A DNA stretch of 64,000 nucleotides. It comes from Corynebacterium frankenforstense (GTDB taxonomy: Bacteria; Actinomycetota; Actinomycetes; Mycobacteriales; Mycobacteriaceae). Positions within the stretch are counted from its first letter, which is position 1; each line of letters starts with the position of its first letter. The notes below the pieces were generated by a model. It saw only the letters and a program-made list of their open reading frames with translations, had not been told where the DNA came from and ran no database searches. Positions 9,622-18,840 of the stretch are shown here, piece after piece. The position numbers were made by a program, and so were the translations under genes. Where the stretch lies: NCBI RefSeq assembly GCF_030211955.1, contig NZ_JASODI010000012.1, positions 22,663-86,662 on the forward strand, read 5' to 3'.

Positions 9622-10329
9622 TTGGGTAGGCACCGCAAGATCACCTCGGCCCAGACGACCAAGGGTCGTATCGCGCTCGTCGCCGCCACCGCCGGCACGG
9701 TCTCCACCGCCGGCATCGGCGGTGCGGCCGCCGCGACGATGCAGAACCCGGCCGAGCAGGACGCGCACTCCTATGAGCTGGCCGCCGACGCGGCCACCAT
9801 CGACGACGCGACCGCCGCCGAGGCTGCCCCGCAGATCCTCAACATCTCCGAGTTCAAGCCGGCCTCCGACATCCAGGACCAGCTGGGCAAGGCCGTCGCC
9901 TTCAACGACGAGCGCATGGCCGCCGACGCCGCCGCGCGCATGCCGCAGATCATCAAGCCCGCCGTGGGCTCCTTCACCTCCGGCTTCGGCGCGCGCTGGG
10001 GCACCGTCCACAACGGCGTGGACATCGCCAACGCCCTGGGCACCCCGATCGTGGCCGCCATGGACGGCGTCGTCATCGACGCGGGCCCGGCCTCCGGCTT
10101 CGGCAACTGGGTGCGCATCAAGCACGAGGACGGCACCATCACCGTCTACGGCCACATGTCCACCATCGACGTGACCGTCGGCCAGCAGGTCACCGCCGGC
10201 ACCAAGATCGCCGGCATGGGCTCCGAGGGCTTCTCCACCGGCTCCCACCTCCACTTCGAGGTGCACCCCGCCGGCGGCGGCCCGATCGACCCGCTGCCCT
10301 GGCTCGCCGAGCGCGGCATCACGCTCTAA
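9622..10329 (+). CDS. Secreted M23 (LytM-type) metallopeptidase
   Basis: A 235-residue exported peptidoglycan endopeptidase-like protein. A signal-like N-terminus (about 1-40) with the hydrophobic run IALVAATAGTVSTAGIGGAA is followed by a linker and then an M23 domain (about 112-230). Zinc ligands are His130 and Asp134 (HNGVD) and His211 (SHLHFEV), with catalytic His178 (VYGHMS). It starts with TTG at 9622, giving MGRHRK; the same MGRH start occurs in the Rpf protein of this window. No LysM or other binding domain is seen. The upstream MtrA-like repeats suggest control with other cell-wall hydrolases. Confidence 0.9.
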   Translation: MGRHRKITSAQTTKGRIALVAATAGTVSTAGIGGAAAATMQNPAEQDAHSYELAADAATIDDATAAEAAPQILNISEFKPASDIQDQLGKAVAFNDERMAADAAARMPQIIKPAVGSFTSGFGARWGTVHNGVDIANALGTPIVAAMDGVVIDAGPASGFGNWVRIKHEDGTITVYGHMSTIDVTVGQQVTAGTKIAGMGSEGFSTGSHLHFEVHPAGGGPIDPLPWLAERGITL

Positions 10330-10364
10330 GCAGGTCTCACCGCCGGGCCCCGCTCCCGGCCTCT

Positions 10365-10396
10365 CCCCCGCCCCTTTTCGGGACGGGGGCCTTCTC
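10365..10396 (+). terminator. Probable terminator of the M23 peptidase gene
   Basis: A CCCCCG/CGGGGG stem with a short bulge encloses a TTTTC-containing loop and is followed by CCTTCTCG. It lies between convergent genes (M23 and uvrD). The U-tract is poor, so confidence is moderate. Confidence 0.45.
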
Positions 10397-10433
10397 GTAT
10401 CTGGGGGCCGATCCCCGGCCCCGCCCCCTCTGC

Positions 10434-12962
10434 CTACAGCTTCTCCATCGGCACGCCGCCGATGAGCATCAGGCGCACCGTGCCGGCCGAGCCGAAGTCG
10501 ATGGTCACCGTCGCGCGCGGACCGCTGCCGTCGGCCGCGGTGACCGTGCCCAGCCCGTACTTGGCGTGGTTGACCCGGTCGCCCACCGCCAGGGTGAGGT
10601 GGTTGTTCTTCATCGACTGCTGGCGCTCGCGGTTGCGCCGCGCGCGCCCGCCCGAGCCCGATCCGGAGCCGGCGCCCGACCCGGACCGCGGGCCCGGGCC
10701 TCCGGCACCGGAGCGCGAACCGCCGTAGTAGCCGAGCCCCGAGGAACCCCAGGACGGCTCGGTCCAGCCGCCGGAGGGCTCCTCGCGCACCCAGTCGATC
10801 AGCTCGTCGGGGATCTCGCCGAGGAATCGGCTCGACGGGTTAGTCATCGGGTTGCCCCAGGAGCTGCGCACCAGCGCGCGGGTGATGTAGAGGCGGCGGC
10901 GGGCACGGGTGATGCCGACGTAGGCCAGGCGGCGCTCCTCGGCGAGCTCCTTCGGGTCGCCCAGGGCGCGCAGGTGCGGGAACTGCCCGTCCTCCCAGCC
11001 GGTCAGGAAGACCACGGGGAACTCCAGGCCCTTGGCGGTGTGCAGGGTCATCAGAGTGACCACGCCCTGCTCGTCGTCGGGGATCTGGTCGGCGTCGGCG
11101 ACCAGGGAGACCCGCTCGAGGAAGGCCTGCAGGCTGCCCGGGGTGGGCTCGTCCTCCTCGAGCTCCGGGGCGGCCGAGCCGTCCATGGCCTGGTAGGCGG
11201 CCTCGTTGGCGGCCTGGGAGGAGAACTCGCGGGCCACGGAGACCAGCTCGTTGAGGTTGTCCAGGCGCGCGCCGTCCTGCGGGTCGTTGGAGGCCTCCAG
11301 CTCCGCCTTGTATCCGGTGGCGTCGAGGATGCGGGCGACCAGGTCGCCGATGGCCGGCAGCCCGGTGTCCGGGTCGACCAGCTGCTCGGCCTCGGCGCGC
11401 AGGCCGTCCATCAGCTCGACGAAGCGGCCGATGGCGTTGCGCCCGCGCGAGCCGAGCATGGAGATCTTGCCCTCGGCGGCGTCGCGCAGCGCCTCGCCGA
11501 AGGAGATCCCGGCGTTCTCGGCGTGCAGGGCGACGAAGGACTGCGCCCGGTCGCCCACGCCGCGCTTGGGGGTGTTGACGATGCGCCGCAGGCTGACCGT
11601 GTCGTCCGGGTTGTCCAGCACGCGCAGGTAGGCCACGAGGTCGCGGATCTCGCGACGCTCGTAGAACCGGGTGCCGCCGACGACCTTGTAGGGGATGCCG
11701 GAGCGGATGAAGATGTCCTCGAGCGCGCGCGAGGCGTTGTTGGTCCGGTACATCACGGCGATGTCGGAGTAGGCGGTGCCGCGCTCGGCCAGCGAGTCGA
11801 TCTCGGCGGCGATGTAGCGCGCCTCGTCGTGCTCGTTGTCGGCGACGTAGCCGGTGATCCGCTCGCCCTCGCCGAGCGCGGTCCACAGCTTCTTCTCGCG
11901 GCGGTGCTCGTTGCGCGAGATCACGGAGTTCGCCGCGTCCAGGATCGTCTGCGTGGAGCGGTAGTTCTGCTCGAGCAGGATCGTCTCGGCCTGCGGGAAG
12001 TCGCGCTCGAACTCCTCGATGTTGCGGATGGTCGCCCCGCGGAAGGCGTAGATGGACTGGTCGGAGTCGCCGACCACGCACAGCTCGCCGGCGTCCTCGC
12101 CGCGGCCGACGAGGGTGGAGACGAGCTCGTACTGGGCGTGGTTGGTGTCCTGGTACTCGTCGATGAGCACGTGGCGGAAGCGGCGCCGGTAGTACTCGGT
12201 GACCTCGGGGTGCTCGCGGAAGACGCGCACGACCTCGCCGATCAGGTCGTCGAAGTCGACGGCGTTGGCCCGGCGCAGGCGCGCCTGGTACTCGGCGTAG
12301 ACGGCGGCGACGGTGGACTCGAAGGGGTTGCGGGTGTTGCCCGCGTCCTCGATGGCCTGGGCGGGGTCGACCAGCTCGTTCTTCAGGTTCGAGATCTGGT
12401 TGGCCAGGGTGCGCGCGGTGAACTTCTTCAGGTCCAGCCGCATGTCCTTGGCGATCATGGTCAACAGCCGGCGAGAGTCGTCCGAGTCGTAGATGGTGAA
12501 GTTCGAGTTCAGCCCCTCGACCAGCTGCGCCTGGGCGCGCAGGATGCGCACGCACACCGAGTGGAAGGTGGCCACCCACATCCGCTCGGCGACGGGGCCG
12601 ACCAGGTCGGCCACGCGCTCGCGCATCTCGGCGGCCGCCTTGTTGGTGAAGGTGATGGCCAGCACCTGCCAGGGGTTCACCCCGCGCACGCGCATCAGGT
12701 AGGCGATGCGCCGGGTGAGCACGGCGGTCTTGCCGGAGCCCGCGCCCGCCACGATGAGCAGCGGCCCGCCGGCGTGCTCCACGGCGGCGCGCTGGGCGGG
12801 GTTGAGCCCCTCGACCAGGTCCGCCCCGCTTGCCGACGTCGCGTCCGTGCGCGTCGGCGCGGACGTGCGGGTCGGCGCGGGGGCGTCGGCGCGCCCGCGG
12901 GCGCGGGCGAAAGGGTTGTCGGCGGCGTGGGCTCGGGGCTGCTGCGGCTGCGGGTTGTCCAT
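10434..12962 (-). CDS. pcrA: UvrD/PcrA-type superfamily 1 ATP-dependent DNA helicase
   Basis: An 842-residue SF1 helicase acting in nucleotide excision repair and replication conflict resolution. Motifs in order are Walker A AGAGSGKTAVLT, DEYQDTNHAQYE, GDSDQSIYAFRGA, LLEQNYRST, VTLMTLHTAKGLEFPVVF and YVGITRARRR. The first 50 residues are a low-complexity Pro/Ala/Thr extension, and a Gly/Ser/Arg-rich linker precedes the C-terminal Tudor-like element (LAVGDRVNHAKYGLGTVT). The start MDNPQPQQ at 12962 is likely; a TTG at 12974 in frame is the alternative. It converges with the M23 gene and diverges from chorismate mutase. Confidence 0.95.
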   Translation of the reverse strand: MDNPQPQQPRAHAADNPFARARGRADAPAPTRTSAPTRTDATSASGADLVEGLNPAQRAAVEHAGGPLLIVAGAGSGKTAVLTRRIAYLMRVRGVNPWQVLAITFTNKAAAEMRERVADLVGPVAERMWVATFHSVCVRILRAQAQLVEGLNSNFTIYDSDDSRRLLTMIAKDMRLDLKKFTARTLANQISNLKNELVDPAQAIEDAGNTRNPFESTVAAVYAEYQARLRRANAVDFDDLIGEVVRVFREHPEVTEYYRRRFRHVLIDEYQDTNHAQYELVSTLVGRGEDAGELCVVGDSDQSIYAFRGATIRNIEEFERDFPQAETILLEQNYRSTQTILDAANSVISRNEHRREKKLWTALGEGERITGYVADNEHDEARYIAAEIDSLAERGTAYSDIAVMYRTNNASRALEDIFIRSGIPYKVVGGTRFYERREIRDLVAYLRVLDNPDDTVSLRRIVNTPKRGVGDRAQSFVALHAENAGISFGEALRDAAEGKISMLGSRGRNAIGRFVELMDGLRAEAEQLVDPDTGLPAIGDLVARILDATGYKAELEASNDPQDGARLDNLNELVSVAREFSSQAANEAAYQAMDGSAAPELEEDEPTPGSLQAFLERVSLVADADQIPDDEQGVVTLMTLHTAKGLEFPVVFLTGWEDGQFPHLRALGDPKELAEERRLAYVGITRARRRLYITRALVRSSWGNPMTNPSSRFLGEIPDELIDWVREEPSGGWTEPSWGSSGLGYYGGSRSGAGGPGPRSGSGAGSGSGSGGRARRNRERQQSMKNNHLTLAVGDRVNHAKYGLGTVTAADGSGPRATVTIDFGSAGTVRLMLIGGVPMEKL

Positions 12963-13027
12963 GATGGATCCCAACCTACCCGGTGGCCGGGGCGGGACCG
13001 GAGGGGCCGCTCACCTGCGGGCGTGGC

Positions 13028-13339
13028 ATGATGATGGACATGTCTGACTCCCCGGCACCCGACCTCTCCCCCACCGGCACCGACGATCCGCTCTCGGACG
13101 CTCAGATCCAGGAGTACCGCGCGGAGATCAACCGGCTCGACGAGGAGATCCTCGCCGCCGTCAAGCGGCGCACGCAGATTTCCCGGGCGGTGGGCAAGGC
13201 TCGCATGGGCTCGGGCGGCACCCGCCTGGTGCACACCCGCGAGGTGGCCATCATCAACCAGTTCCGCGGGGAGCTCGGCGAGGAGGGCCCGGAGCTCGCC
13301 GCCATCCTGCTGCGCCTCGGGCGCGGCCGCCTCGGCTAG
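13028..13339 (+). CDS. csm: Chorismate mutase, AroQ class
   Basis: A protein of about 100 residues converting chorismate to prephenate in Phe/Tyr synthesis. The all-helical AroQ core shows YRAEINRLDEEILAAVKRRT followed by GTRLVHTREVAIINQF, with catalytic Arg and Lys residues of the family. It is very similar to the corynebacterial Csm protein that partners DAHP synthase. The start is uncertain among three ATGs at 13028-13036 and one at 13040; no strong Shine-Dalgarno is seen, and the 13040 start would remove four residues. Confidence 0.9.
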   Translation: MMMDMSDSPAPDLSPTGTDDPLSDAQIQEYRAEINRLDEEILAAVKRRTQISRAVGKARMGSGGTRLVHTREVAIINQFRGELGEEGPELAAILLRLGRGRLG

Positions 13340-13364
13340 GTTCCGCGGCCTACGCCGCGGAACC
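13339..13364. terminator. Hairpin between convergent csm and aldehyde dehydrogenase genes
   Basis: A perfect 10-bp stem (13339-13348 with 13355-13364) and a 6-nt loop directly after the csm stop codon. No U-tract follows on either strand, so its termination strength is unclear. Confidence 0.5.
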
Positions 13365-13399
13365 GGGGCAGGCGGAACCGGATCAGCGGAGGGGCTGAT

Positions 13400-14923
13400 C
13401 TAGCGGGGCACCGAGATGAACTTCTCCTCGAGGTACTCGTGAATGCCCTGGAAGCCGCCCTCGCGGCCCAGGCCGGATTCCTTGACCCCGCCGAAGGGGG
13501 CGGCCGGGTCGGAGAGCCCGCCCTTGTTCAGGGCGACCATGCCGGCCTCGACGCGCTCGGCCAGCGCCAGGGCGTGGGTGAGGTTCTCCGAGAAGACGTA
13601 GGCGGCCAGCCCGAAGGGCGTGGAGTTGGCCTTCTCGACGGCCTCGTCGTCGGTGGCGAAGGTGTCCACCGCGACCACGGGGCCGAAGATCTCATTGTGC
13701 AGGATCTCCGCGTCCGCCGGCAGGTCGGTCAGCACGGTGGCCGGGTAGTAGTAGCCGCCCTCGGGAAGCCCCTCGGGAAGCTCCCCGCCGACGATGCGGC
13801 GCGCGCCCTTGTCCAGGGCGTCGTCGACGAGCCCGGAGACGGTCTCGACCTGGTCGGTGCCCGAGAGCGGGCCGTAGTCCACGCCCGCGCCGTTGCCCGG
13901 GCCGATCGTCAGCGAGCCCATCAGCTCGGCGACCTTCGCGGTGAACTCCTCGGCCACGGACTCGTGGACCAGGAAGCGGTTGGCGGCGATGCAGACCTGG
14001 CCGGCGCCGCGCATCTTGGCCACGGCGACGGCCTGGGCGGCGGTGTCGAGGTCCGCGTCGGCGGCGACGATGTAGGGCGCGTTGCCGCCCAGCTCCAGCG
14101 AGACCTTCATGGAGTGGCCCGCGGCCTCCGCCGCGAGCTGCTGGCCCACGGCGGTGGAACCCGTGAACGTGAACTTGCGCACGCGAGCGTCGTCAAGCAA
14201 CGCGGAGACGTTCGACGCCTTCTTGGCCGGGACCACGGCCAGCACGCCGTCGGGAAGCCCGGCCTCCTTGAGCACCTGGGCGAGGTAGAGCATCGTCAAC
14301 GGAGTCTTGGACGCCGGCTTGACCAGCATGGTGCAGCCGGCCGCCAGCGCCGGGGCGATCTTGCGCGCGCCCATGGCCAGCGGGAAGTTCCACGGCGTGA
14401 TCGCCAGGCAGGGGCCCACGGGCTGCTCGGCGACGAGGATGCGGGACTTGCCGTCGGGGCTGACGCGGTACTCGCCGCGCGGGCGCACGGCCTCCTCGGC
14501 GAACCAGCGGAAGAACTCGGCGCCGTAACCGACCTCGGCCGCGGAGTCCTTCAGCGCGCGGCCCAGCTCGAGGGTCTGCAGCAGGGCCAGCTCCTCGGAG
14601 CGCTCGCCGAGCAGCTCGAAGGCGCGGCGCAGGATCTCGGAGCGCTCGCGCGGGGCGGTCGCGGCCCAGGAGTCCTGGGCGGCGCAGATCGAGTCGAGCG
14701 CGCGGCGGGCGTCGGCCTCGGAGCCGGCGGCGACCTCGGTGAGCACGGAGCCGTCGGCCGGGTTGAAGACCTCGAAGGTCTCCCCGTCCTCGGCGGCGAC
14801 GAACCCGCCGTCGATGAACAGCCCCTTCGGGGTCCTCTCGATCAGCTCCCGCGGGTCCACGGAGGACGCCTGCGCGGTGCCGGCGGAGGTGTTTTCGGTG
14901 TTCTTCTCGGTGTTATCGGCCAT
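13400..14923 (-). CDS. NAD(P)-dependent aldehyde dehydrogenase, succinate-semialdehyde type
   Basis: A 507-residue ALDH-superfamily enzyme. The cofactor region shows PWNFPLAMGARKIAPALAAG and KPASKTPLT, then FTFTGSTAVGQQL. The catalytic base is in LELGGNAP and the nucleophilic Cys in GQVCIAANR. The C-terminal EIFGPVVAV and PFGGVKESGLGREG motifs and overall resemblance point to succinate-semialdehyde dehydrogenase (GabD-like). The first 20 residues are a Thr/Asn/Glu-rich extension. The substrate is inferred from family only; glutarate- or other semialdehydes are possible. Confidence 0.88.
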   Translation of the reverse strand: MADNTEKNTENTSAGTAQASSVDPRELIERTPKGLFIDGGFVAAEDGETFEVFNPADGSVLTEVAAGSEADARRALDSICAAQDSWAATAPRERSEILRRAFELLGERSEELALLQTLELGRALKDSAAEVGYGAEFFRWFAEEAVRPRGEYRVSPDGKSRILVAEQPVGPCLAITPWNFPLAMGARKIAPALAAGCTMLVKPASKTPLTMLYLAQVLKEAGLPDGVLAVVPAKKASNVSALLDDARVRKFTFTGSTAVGQQLAAEAAGHSMKVSLELGGNAPYIVAADADLDTAAQAVAVAKMRGAGQVCIAANRFLVHESVAEEFTAKVAELMGSLTIGPGNGAGVDYGPLSGTDQVETVSGLVDDALDKGARRIVGGELPEGLPEGGYYYPATVLTDLPADAEILHNEIFGPVVAVDTFATDDEAVEKANSTPFGLAAYVFSENLTHALALAERVEAGMVALNKGGLSDPAAPFGGVKESGLGREGGFQGIHEYLEEKFISVPR

Positions 14924-15105
14924 GACCCCACTATGCCCCCGGCGACGTGGCCTCCGCCACTGTCCAGGGCGGGTGCCGGGGACGCCACGCCGCCGTGTGG
15001 CGGGGCAGGCAGGCCGGCCGTGCGCCCGCTCACGTGCGCGGCGCCGGGCGCCGGGCCGAACTATCGTGGTGGAGTACCACCGAACCTCCCAGATAAGGAG
15101 CGCAG

Positions 15106-16749
15106 ATGACCGCCGACATCACGGCCACCACCGCCTGGAAGAACCTCGAGGACCGCTACGAGGCGACCCGGGAGGTGACGCTGCGCGAGCTGTTCGCCGC
15201 CGATCCCGACCGGGCCGGGAACTTCTCCTTCGACGCCGCCGGACTGCACGTCGACCTGTCGAAGAACCTCCTCGACGAGGAGACCCGCGACGCCCTGGTC
15301 GCCCTGGCCGAGGAGATCGGGCTGAAGGACCGCGTCGAGGCGATGTTCTCCGGCGAGCACATCAACAACACCGAGGACCGCGCGGTGCTGCACACCGCCC
15401 TGCGCCTGCCCGCCGAGGAGCAGCTGAAGGTCGACGGCCAGGACGTCGCCGCCGACGTGCACGAGGTGCTCGGCCGCATGCGCGACTTCGCCTCCAAGCT
15501 GCGCTCCGGCGAGTGGCTCGGCCACACCGGCCACACCATCAAGAAGGTCGTCAACATCGGCATCGGCGGCTCGGACCTGGGCCCGAAGATGGCCACCCTG
15601 GCGCTGCGCGCCTACGCCACCGCCGGCATCAGCGGCGAGTTCGTCTCCAACGTCGACCCAGCCGACATGGCCGCCACCCTGGACCGCCTCGACCCCGAGT
15701 CGACGCTGTTCATCATCTCCTCGAAGACCTTCACCACCCAGGAGACCCTGGCCAACGCGCACGCCGCTAAGCGCTGGCTGCTCGAGCGCTTCGACGGCGA
15801 GGAGGCCGCGATCGCCAAGCACTTCGTCGCGGTGTCCACCAACGCCGAGAAGGTCGCCGAGTTCGGCATCGACACGGACAACATGTTCGGCTTCTGGGAC
15901 TGGGTCGGCGGCCGCTACTCCGTCGACTCCGCCATCGGGCTTTCCCTGATGTGCGTGATCGGGCCGATGGACTTCATGCGCTTCCTCGAGGGCTTCCACG
16001 CGATGGACGTCCACTTCCGCACCGCCAAGTTCGCGGAGAACATCCCGGTGCTCATGGGCCTGCTCAACGTCTGGTACTCCAACTTCCACGGCGCCCAGAC
16101 CCACGCGGTGCTGCCCTACTCGCAGGACCTCTCCCGCTTCCCGGCCTACCTGCAGCAGCTGACCATGGAGTCCAACGGCAAATCGACCCGCCGCGACGGC
16201 GAGCGCGTCGACTACTCCACCGGCGAGATCTTCTGGGGCGAGCCCGGCACCAACGGCCAGCACGCCTTCTACCAGCTGATTCACCAGGGCACCCGCCTGA
16301 TCCCGGCGGACTTCATCGGCTTCGCCCGTCCCAAGGAGGACCTGCCCACCGCCACCGGCGAGGGCTCGATGCACGACCTGCTGATGGGCAACTTCTTCGC
16401 CCAGACCAAGGTGCTCGCCTTCGGCAAGACCGCCGAGGAGATCGCCGCCGAGGGCGTCGACCCGGCGATCGTGCCGCACAAGGTCATGCCGGGCAACCGC
16501 CCGACCACCACGATCCTGGCCGAGGAGCTCACCCCGGCCGTCCTCGGCGCGCTGATCGCCCTCTACGAGCACATCACCTTCGTCGAGGGTGCCGTCTGGG
16601 ACATCAACTCCTTCGACCAGTGGGGCGTGGAGCTGGGCAAGCAGCAGGCCAACGACCTGGCCCCGGCCGTCAGCGGCGAGGTCGAGCCGGACACCGGCGA
16701 CGCCTCCACCGACTCCCTGATCGGCTGGTACCGCACCCACCGCGGTTAG
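15106..16749 (+). CDS. pgi: Glucose-6-phosphate isomerase
   Basis: A 547-residue enzyme interconverting glucose-6-phosphate and fructose-6-phosphate in glycolysis. Substrate-binding motif [14 protein letters not shown], the SKTFTTQET loop, family signature [30 protein letters not shown] and the catalytic [17 protein letters not shown] region are all present. Length is normal for the long bacterial form. AAGGAG lies 5 bp upstream of the ATG. Monocistronic by context; the terminator at 16844 follows. Confidence 0.97.
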   Translation: MTADITATTAWKNLEDRYEATREVTLRELFAADPDRAGNFSFDAAGLHVDLSKNLLDEETRDALVALAEEIGLKDRVEAMFSGEHINNTEDRAVLHTALRLPAEEQLKVDGQDVAADVHEVLGRMRDFASKLRSGEWLGHTGHTIKKVVNIGIGGSDLGPKMATLALRAYATAGISGEFVSNVDPADMAATLDRLDPESTLFIISSKTFTTQETLANAHAAKRWLLERFDGEEAAIAKHFVAVSTNAEKVAEFGIDTDNMFGFWDWVGGRYSVDSAIGLSLMCVIGPMDFMRFLEGFHAMDVHFRTAKFAENIPVLMGLLNVWYSNFHGAQTHAVLPYSQDLSRFPAYLQQLTMESNGKSTRRDGERVDYSTGEIFWGEPGTNGQHAFYQLIHQGTRLIPADFIGFARPKEDLPTATGEGSMHDLLMGNFFAQTKVLAFGKTAEEIAAEGVDPAIVPHKVMPGNRPTTTILAEELTPAVLGALIALYEHITFVEGAVWDINSFDQWGVELGKQQANDLAPAVSGEVEPDTGDASTDSLIGWYRTHRG

Positions 16750-16843
16750 GCCGCTGAGGCTGAGCCGGTCTTGCTGAGCCGGTGAACCCGTCGGTCCGAC
16801 GGGCCCGGCCGGCGCTCCGTCTGATCCGCGAAGCGTGATCTGC

Positions 16844-16888
16844 GCCGCGCGCGAATCCCCCGCCCCGGGGATCGCGCGCGGCTAATCT
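16844..16888 (+). terminator. pgi terminator hairpin fused to the -10 box of the next gene
   Basis: A 16-bp stem (16844-16860 with 16867-16882, one bulged A) and a 6-nt loop are followed by TAATCTTTTCCCC and then the ATG of the GCS2 gene at 16896. TAATCT (16883-16888) is also a good -10 hexamer that would start transcription at or next to the ATG. The stem therefore looks like the terminator of pgi, while its tail doubles as promoter of a leaderless downstream mRNA. Confidence 0.55.
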
Positions 16889-16895
16889 TTTCCCC

Positions 16896-18383
16896 ATGGG
16901 CGAAGCCGTCTCCACAGACACCTACACTCCCCGCCAGCGCACCGAGTACCGCCGGGCCCTGGCACACGACCTCGAGATCTTCGACCGGCACCTCCAGCAC
17001 GCGGAGTTCGAGGACGCCGGCACCGTCGGCCTCGAGCTCGAGCTCAACCTCGTCGACGAGGACATGGACCCGGTCACCTGCAACCGCGAGGTGCTGGCCC
17101 ACCTCGACGACGAGTACCAGCCGGAGCTCGGCGCCTACAACGTCGAGCTGAACAACCCGGCGGTCGACCTGACCGGCCAGGGCCTGCGCGACCTCGAGCG
17201 CAGCGTGCTGGGCCGTCTGGACCGGGTGCGCGACGCCGCGGCCGAGGCCGGGGCGAAGGTCGCGATGATCGGCACGCTGCCGACGCTGACCACCGAGTTC
17301 CTCGAGTCGCCGGGCTGGATGACCCCGGAGAACCGCTTCCGCGGCCTCAACAACGCGATCATGTCCAGCCGCGGCGAGATGGTTCGCATCGATCTCACCG
17401 GCCGGGAGCACTACGGCCACGACTTCGCGGACATCGCCCCGGAGTCGACGTGCACCTCGGTCCAGCTGCACCTGCAGGTCCCGCCGAACCGCTTCGCCGA
17501 CGCCTGGAACGCCTCGCAGGCCATCGCCGGCGTCCAGGTCGCCCTGGGCGCGAACTCCCCGCTGTTCTGCGGGCGCAAGGTCTGGCCCGAGTCCCGCATC
17601 CCGGTCTTCCGCCAGGCCATCGACACCCGCACCCCGGAGCTCGAGGCGCAGGGCGTGCGCCCGCGCGTCTGGTTCGGCGAGCGCTGGATCACCAGCGTCT
17701 TCGACCTCTTCGAGGAGAACGTGCGCTACTTCTCCCCGCTGCTGCCCGAGGACCGCCAGGCCTCCGGCACCCCGATGATGCAGGGCGACACCCCGGCCGT
17801 GCACTACCTCAACCTGCACAACGGCACCGTGTGGCGCTGGAACCGGCCCATCTACGCGCCCGGGTCACCACGCGCCCACCTGCGCGTCGAAAATCGGCTC
17901 CTGCCCGCCGGGCCGACCGTGGCGGACACGATCGCCGACGCCGCGTTCTACTACGGCATGGTCAACCACCTCACCGAGGAGAACCGGCCGGTCTGGTCGC
18001 GGCTGACCTTCCCGCAGGCGGAGGAGAACTTCATGAACGCCGCGCGCAACGGGCTGACCGCGCGGATGCACTGGCCCACGCTGGGCACCGTCGACGTCGC
18101 CCACCTGGTGCGCGAGCACCTGCTCCCGGAGGCCCGCGCCGGCCTGGAGCGCCTGGGCGCGGACCGCGACGTCATCGACCACTACCTCGGCATCATCGAG
18201 GGCCGGGCGCGCACCCGGCAGAACGGGGCGCACTGGCAGGTACGCACCCTCGACGCGCTCAGCCCGCGCGGTGCCAAGCCGGACACCCCCGAGCGCGCCG
18301 CGGCGATCCGGGAGATGCTCCGGCTCTACCTGGAGCACCAGGCCACCGAGGAGCCGGTGCACACCTGGTCCATGGGCCGCTGA
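16896..18383 (+). CDS. Glutamate-cysteine ligase family 2 protein
   Basis: A 495-residue protein of the GCS2 carboxylate-amine ligase family. GTVGLELELNLVDEDMDPVT near the N-terminus gives the Glu-rich metal/ATP-binding strand, GAYNVELNNPAVDL the next acidic strand, and SVQLHLQVP and RVENRLLPAGPTV the later active-site strands. Corynebacteria make mycothiol rather than glutathione, so the true substrate is uncertain; actinobacterial members are often annotated as glutamate-cysteine ligase. No Shine-Dalgarno precedes the ATG, consistent with leaderless translation from the -10 box 8 bp upstream. Confidence 0.85.
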   Translation: MGEAVSTDTYTPRQRTEYRRALAHDLEIFDRHLQHAEFEDAGTVGLELELNLVDEDMDPVTCNREVLAHLDDEYQPELGAYNVELNNPAVDLTGQGLRDLERSVLGRLDRVRDAAAEAGAKVAMIGTLPTLTTEFLESPGWMTPENRFRGLNNAIMSSRGEMVRIDLTGREHYGHDFADIAPESTCTSVQLHLQVPPNRFADAWNASQAIAGVQVALGANSPLFCGRKVWPESRIPVFRQAIDTRTPELEAQGVRPRVWFGERWITSVFDLFEENVRYFSPLLPEDRQASGTPMMQGDTPAVHYLNLHNGTVWRWNRPIYAPGSPRAHLRVENRLLPAGPTVADTIADAAFYYGMVNHLTEENRPVWSRLTFPQAEENFMNAARNGLTARMHWPTLGTVDVAHLVREHLLPEARAGLERLGADRDVIDHYLGIIEGRARTRQNGAHWQVRTLDALSPRGAKPDTPERAAAIREMLRLYLEHQATEEPVHTWSMGR

Positions 18384-18426
18384 GCGGGCACCCGGGACGT
18401 TCGCCCGGCGCGCCCGGCCCGCCGGC

Positions 18427-18840
18427 TCACATCCGGACCATCGGCTCCCAGCCGAACGGGACGTGGTCGCTGTCGACGACGCGCTTGCCGAAGGGGAAGC
18501 AGGTCACCGGGATCATCTTGACGTTGGCGATGGCCAGCGGGATGCCGACGACGGTGATCGCCTGCGCGGCTGCGGTGGTCAGATGCCCGATCGCCAGCCA
18601 CAGCCCGGCGATGAGGAACCAGATGACGTTGGTGACCCCGGACAGGGCACGCACGCGCCCGGTCTCGCGCACCACGGTGCGACCGAAGGGCCACAGGGCG
18701 TAGTTGGCCATGCGGAAGCTGGCCACGCCGGCGGGGATGGTGATGATGAAGATGCAGGCGATGACGCCGAAGACGAAGTAGCCGATCGCCAACCACAGCC
18801 CGCCGAGGAAGAACCAGATCAGGTTGAGCAGAAGCTTCAT
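18427..18840 (-). CDS. YccF domain membrane protein
   Basis: A 137-residue inner-membrane protein with two tandem YccF repeats. LLLNLIWFFLGGLWLAIGY and VTNVIWFLIAGLWLAIGHLT are the paired starts, and each repeat carries a PFGR/PFGK motif (FGRTVVRE; FGKRVVDS). Its ATG overlaps the stop of the upstream glycosylase gene by 4 bp (ATGA), so they are translationally coupled. Function of the family is unknown. Confidence 0.9.
   Translation of the reverse strand: MKLLLNLIWFFLGGLWLAIGYFVFGVIACIFIITIPAGVASFRMANYALWPFGRTVVRETGRVRALSGVTNVIWFLIAGLWLAIGHLTTAAAQAITVVGIPLAIANVKMIPVTCFPFGKRVVDSDHVPFGWEPMVRM

Noticed and set aside
14185..14199. Further copy of the dispersed motif in the aldehyde dehydrogenase gene
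   Set aside because: GCGTCGTCAAGC here encodes LLDDARV, a conserved ALDH segment, so ordinary coding explains it. It also warns that some listed copies may be coincidental.
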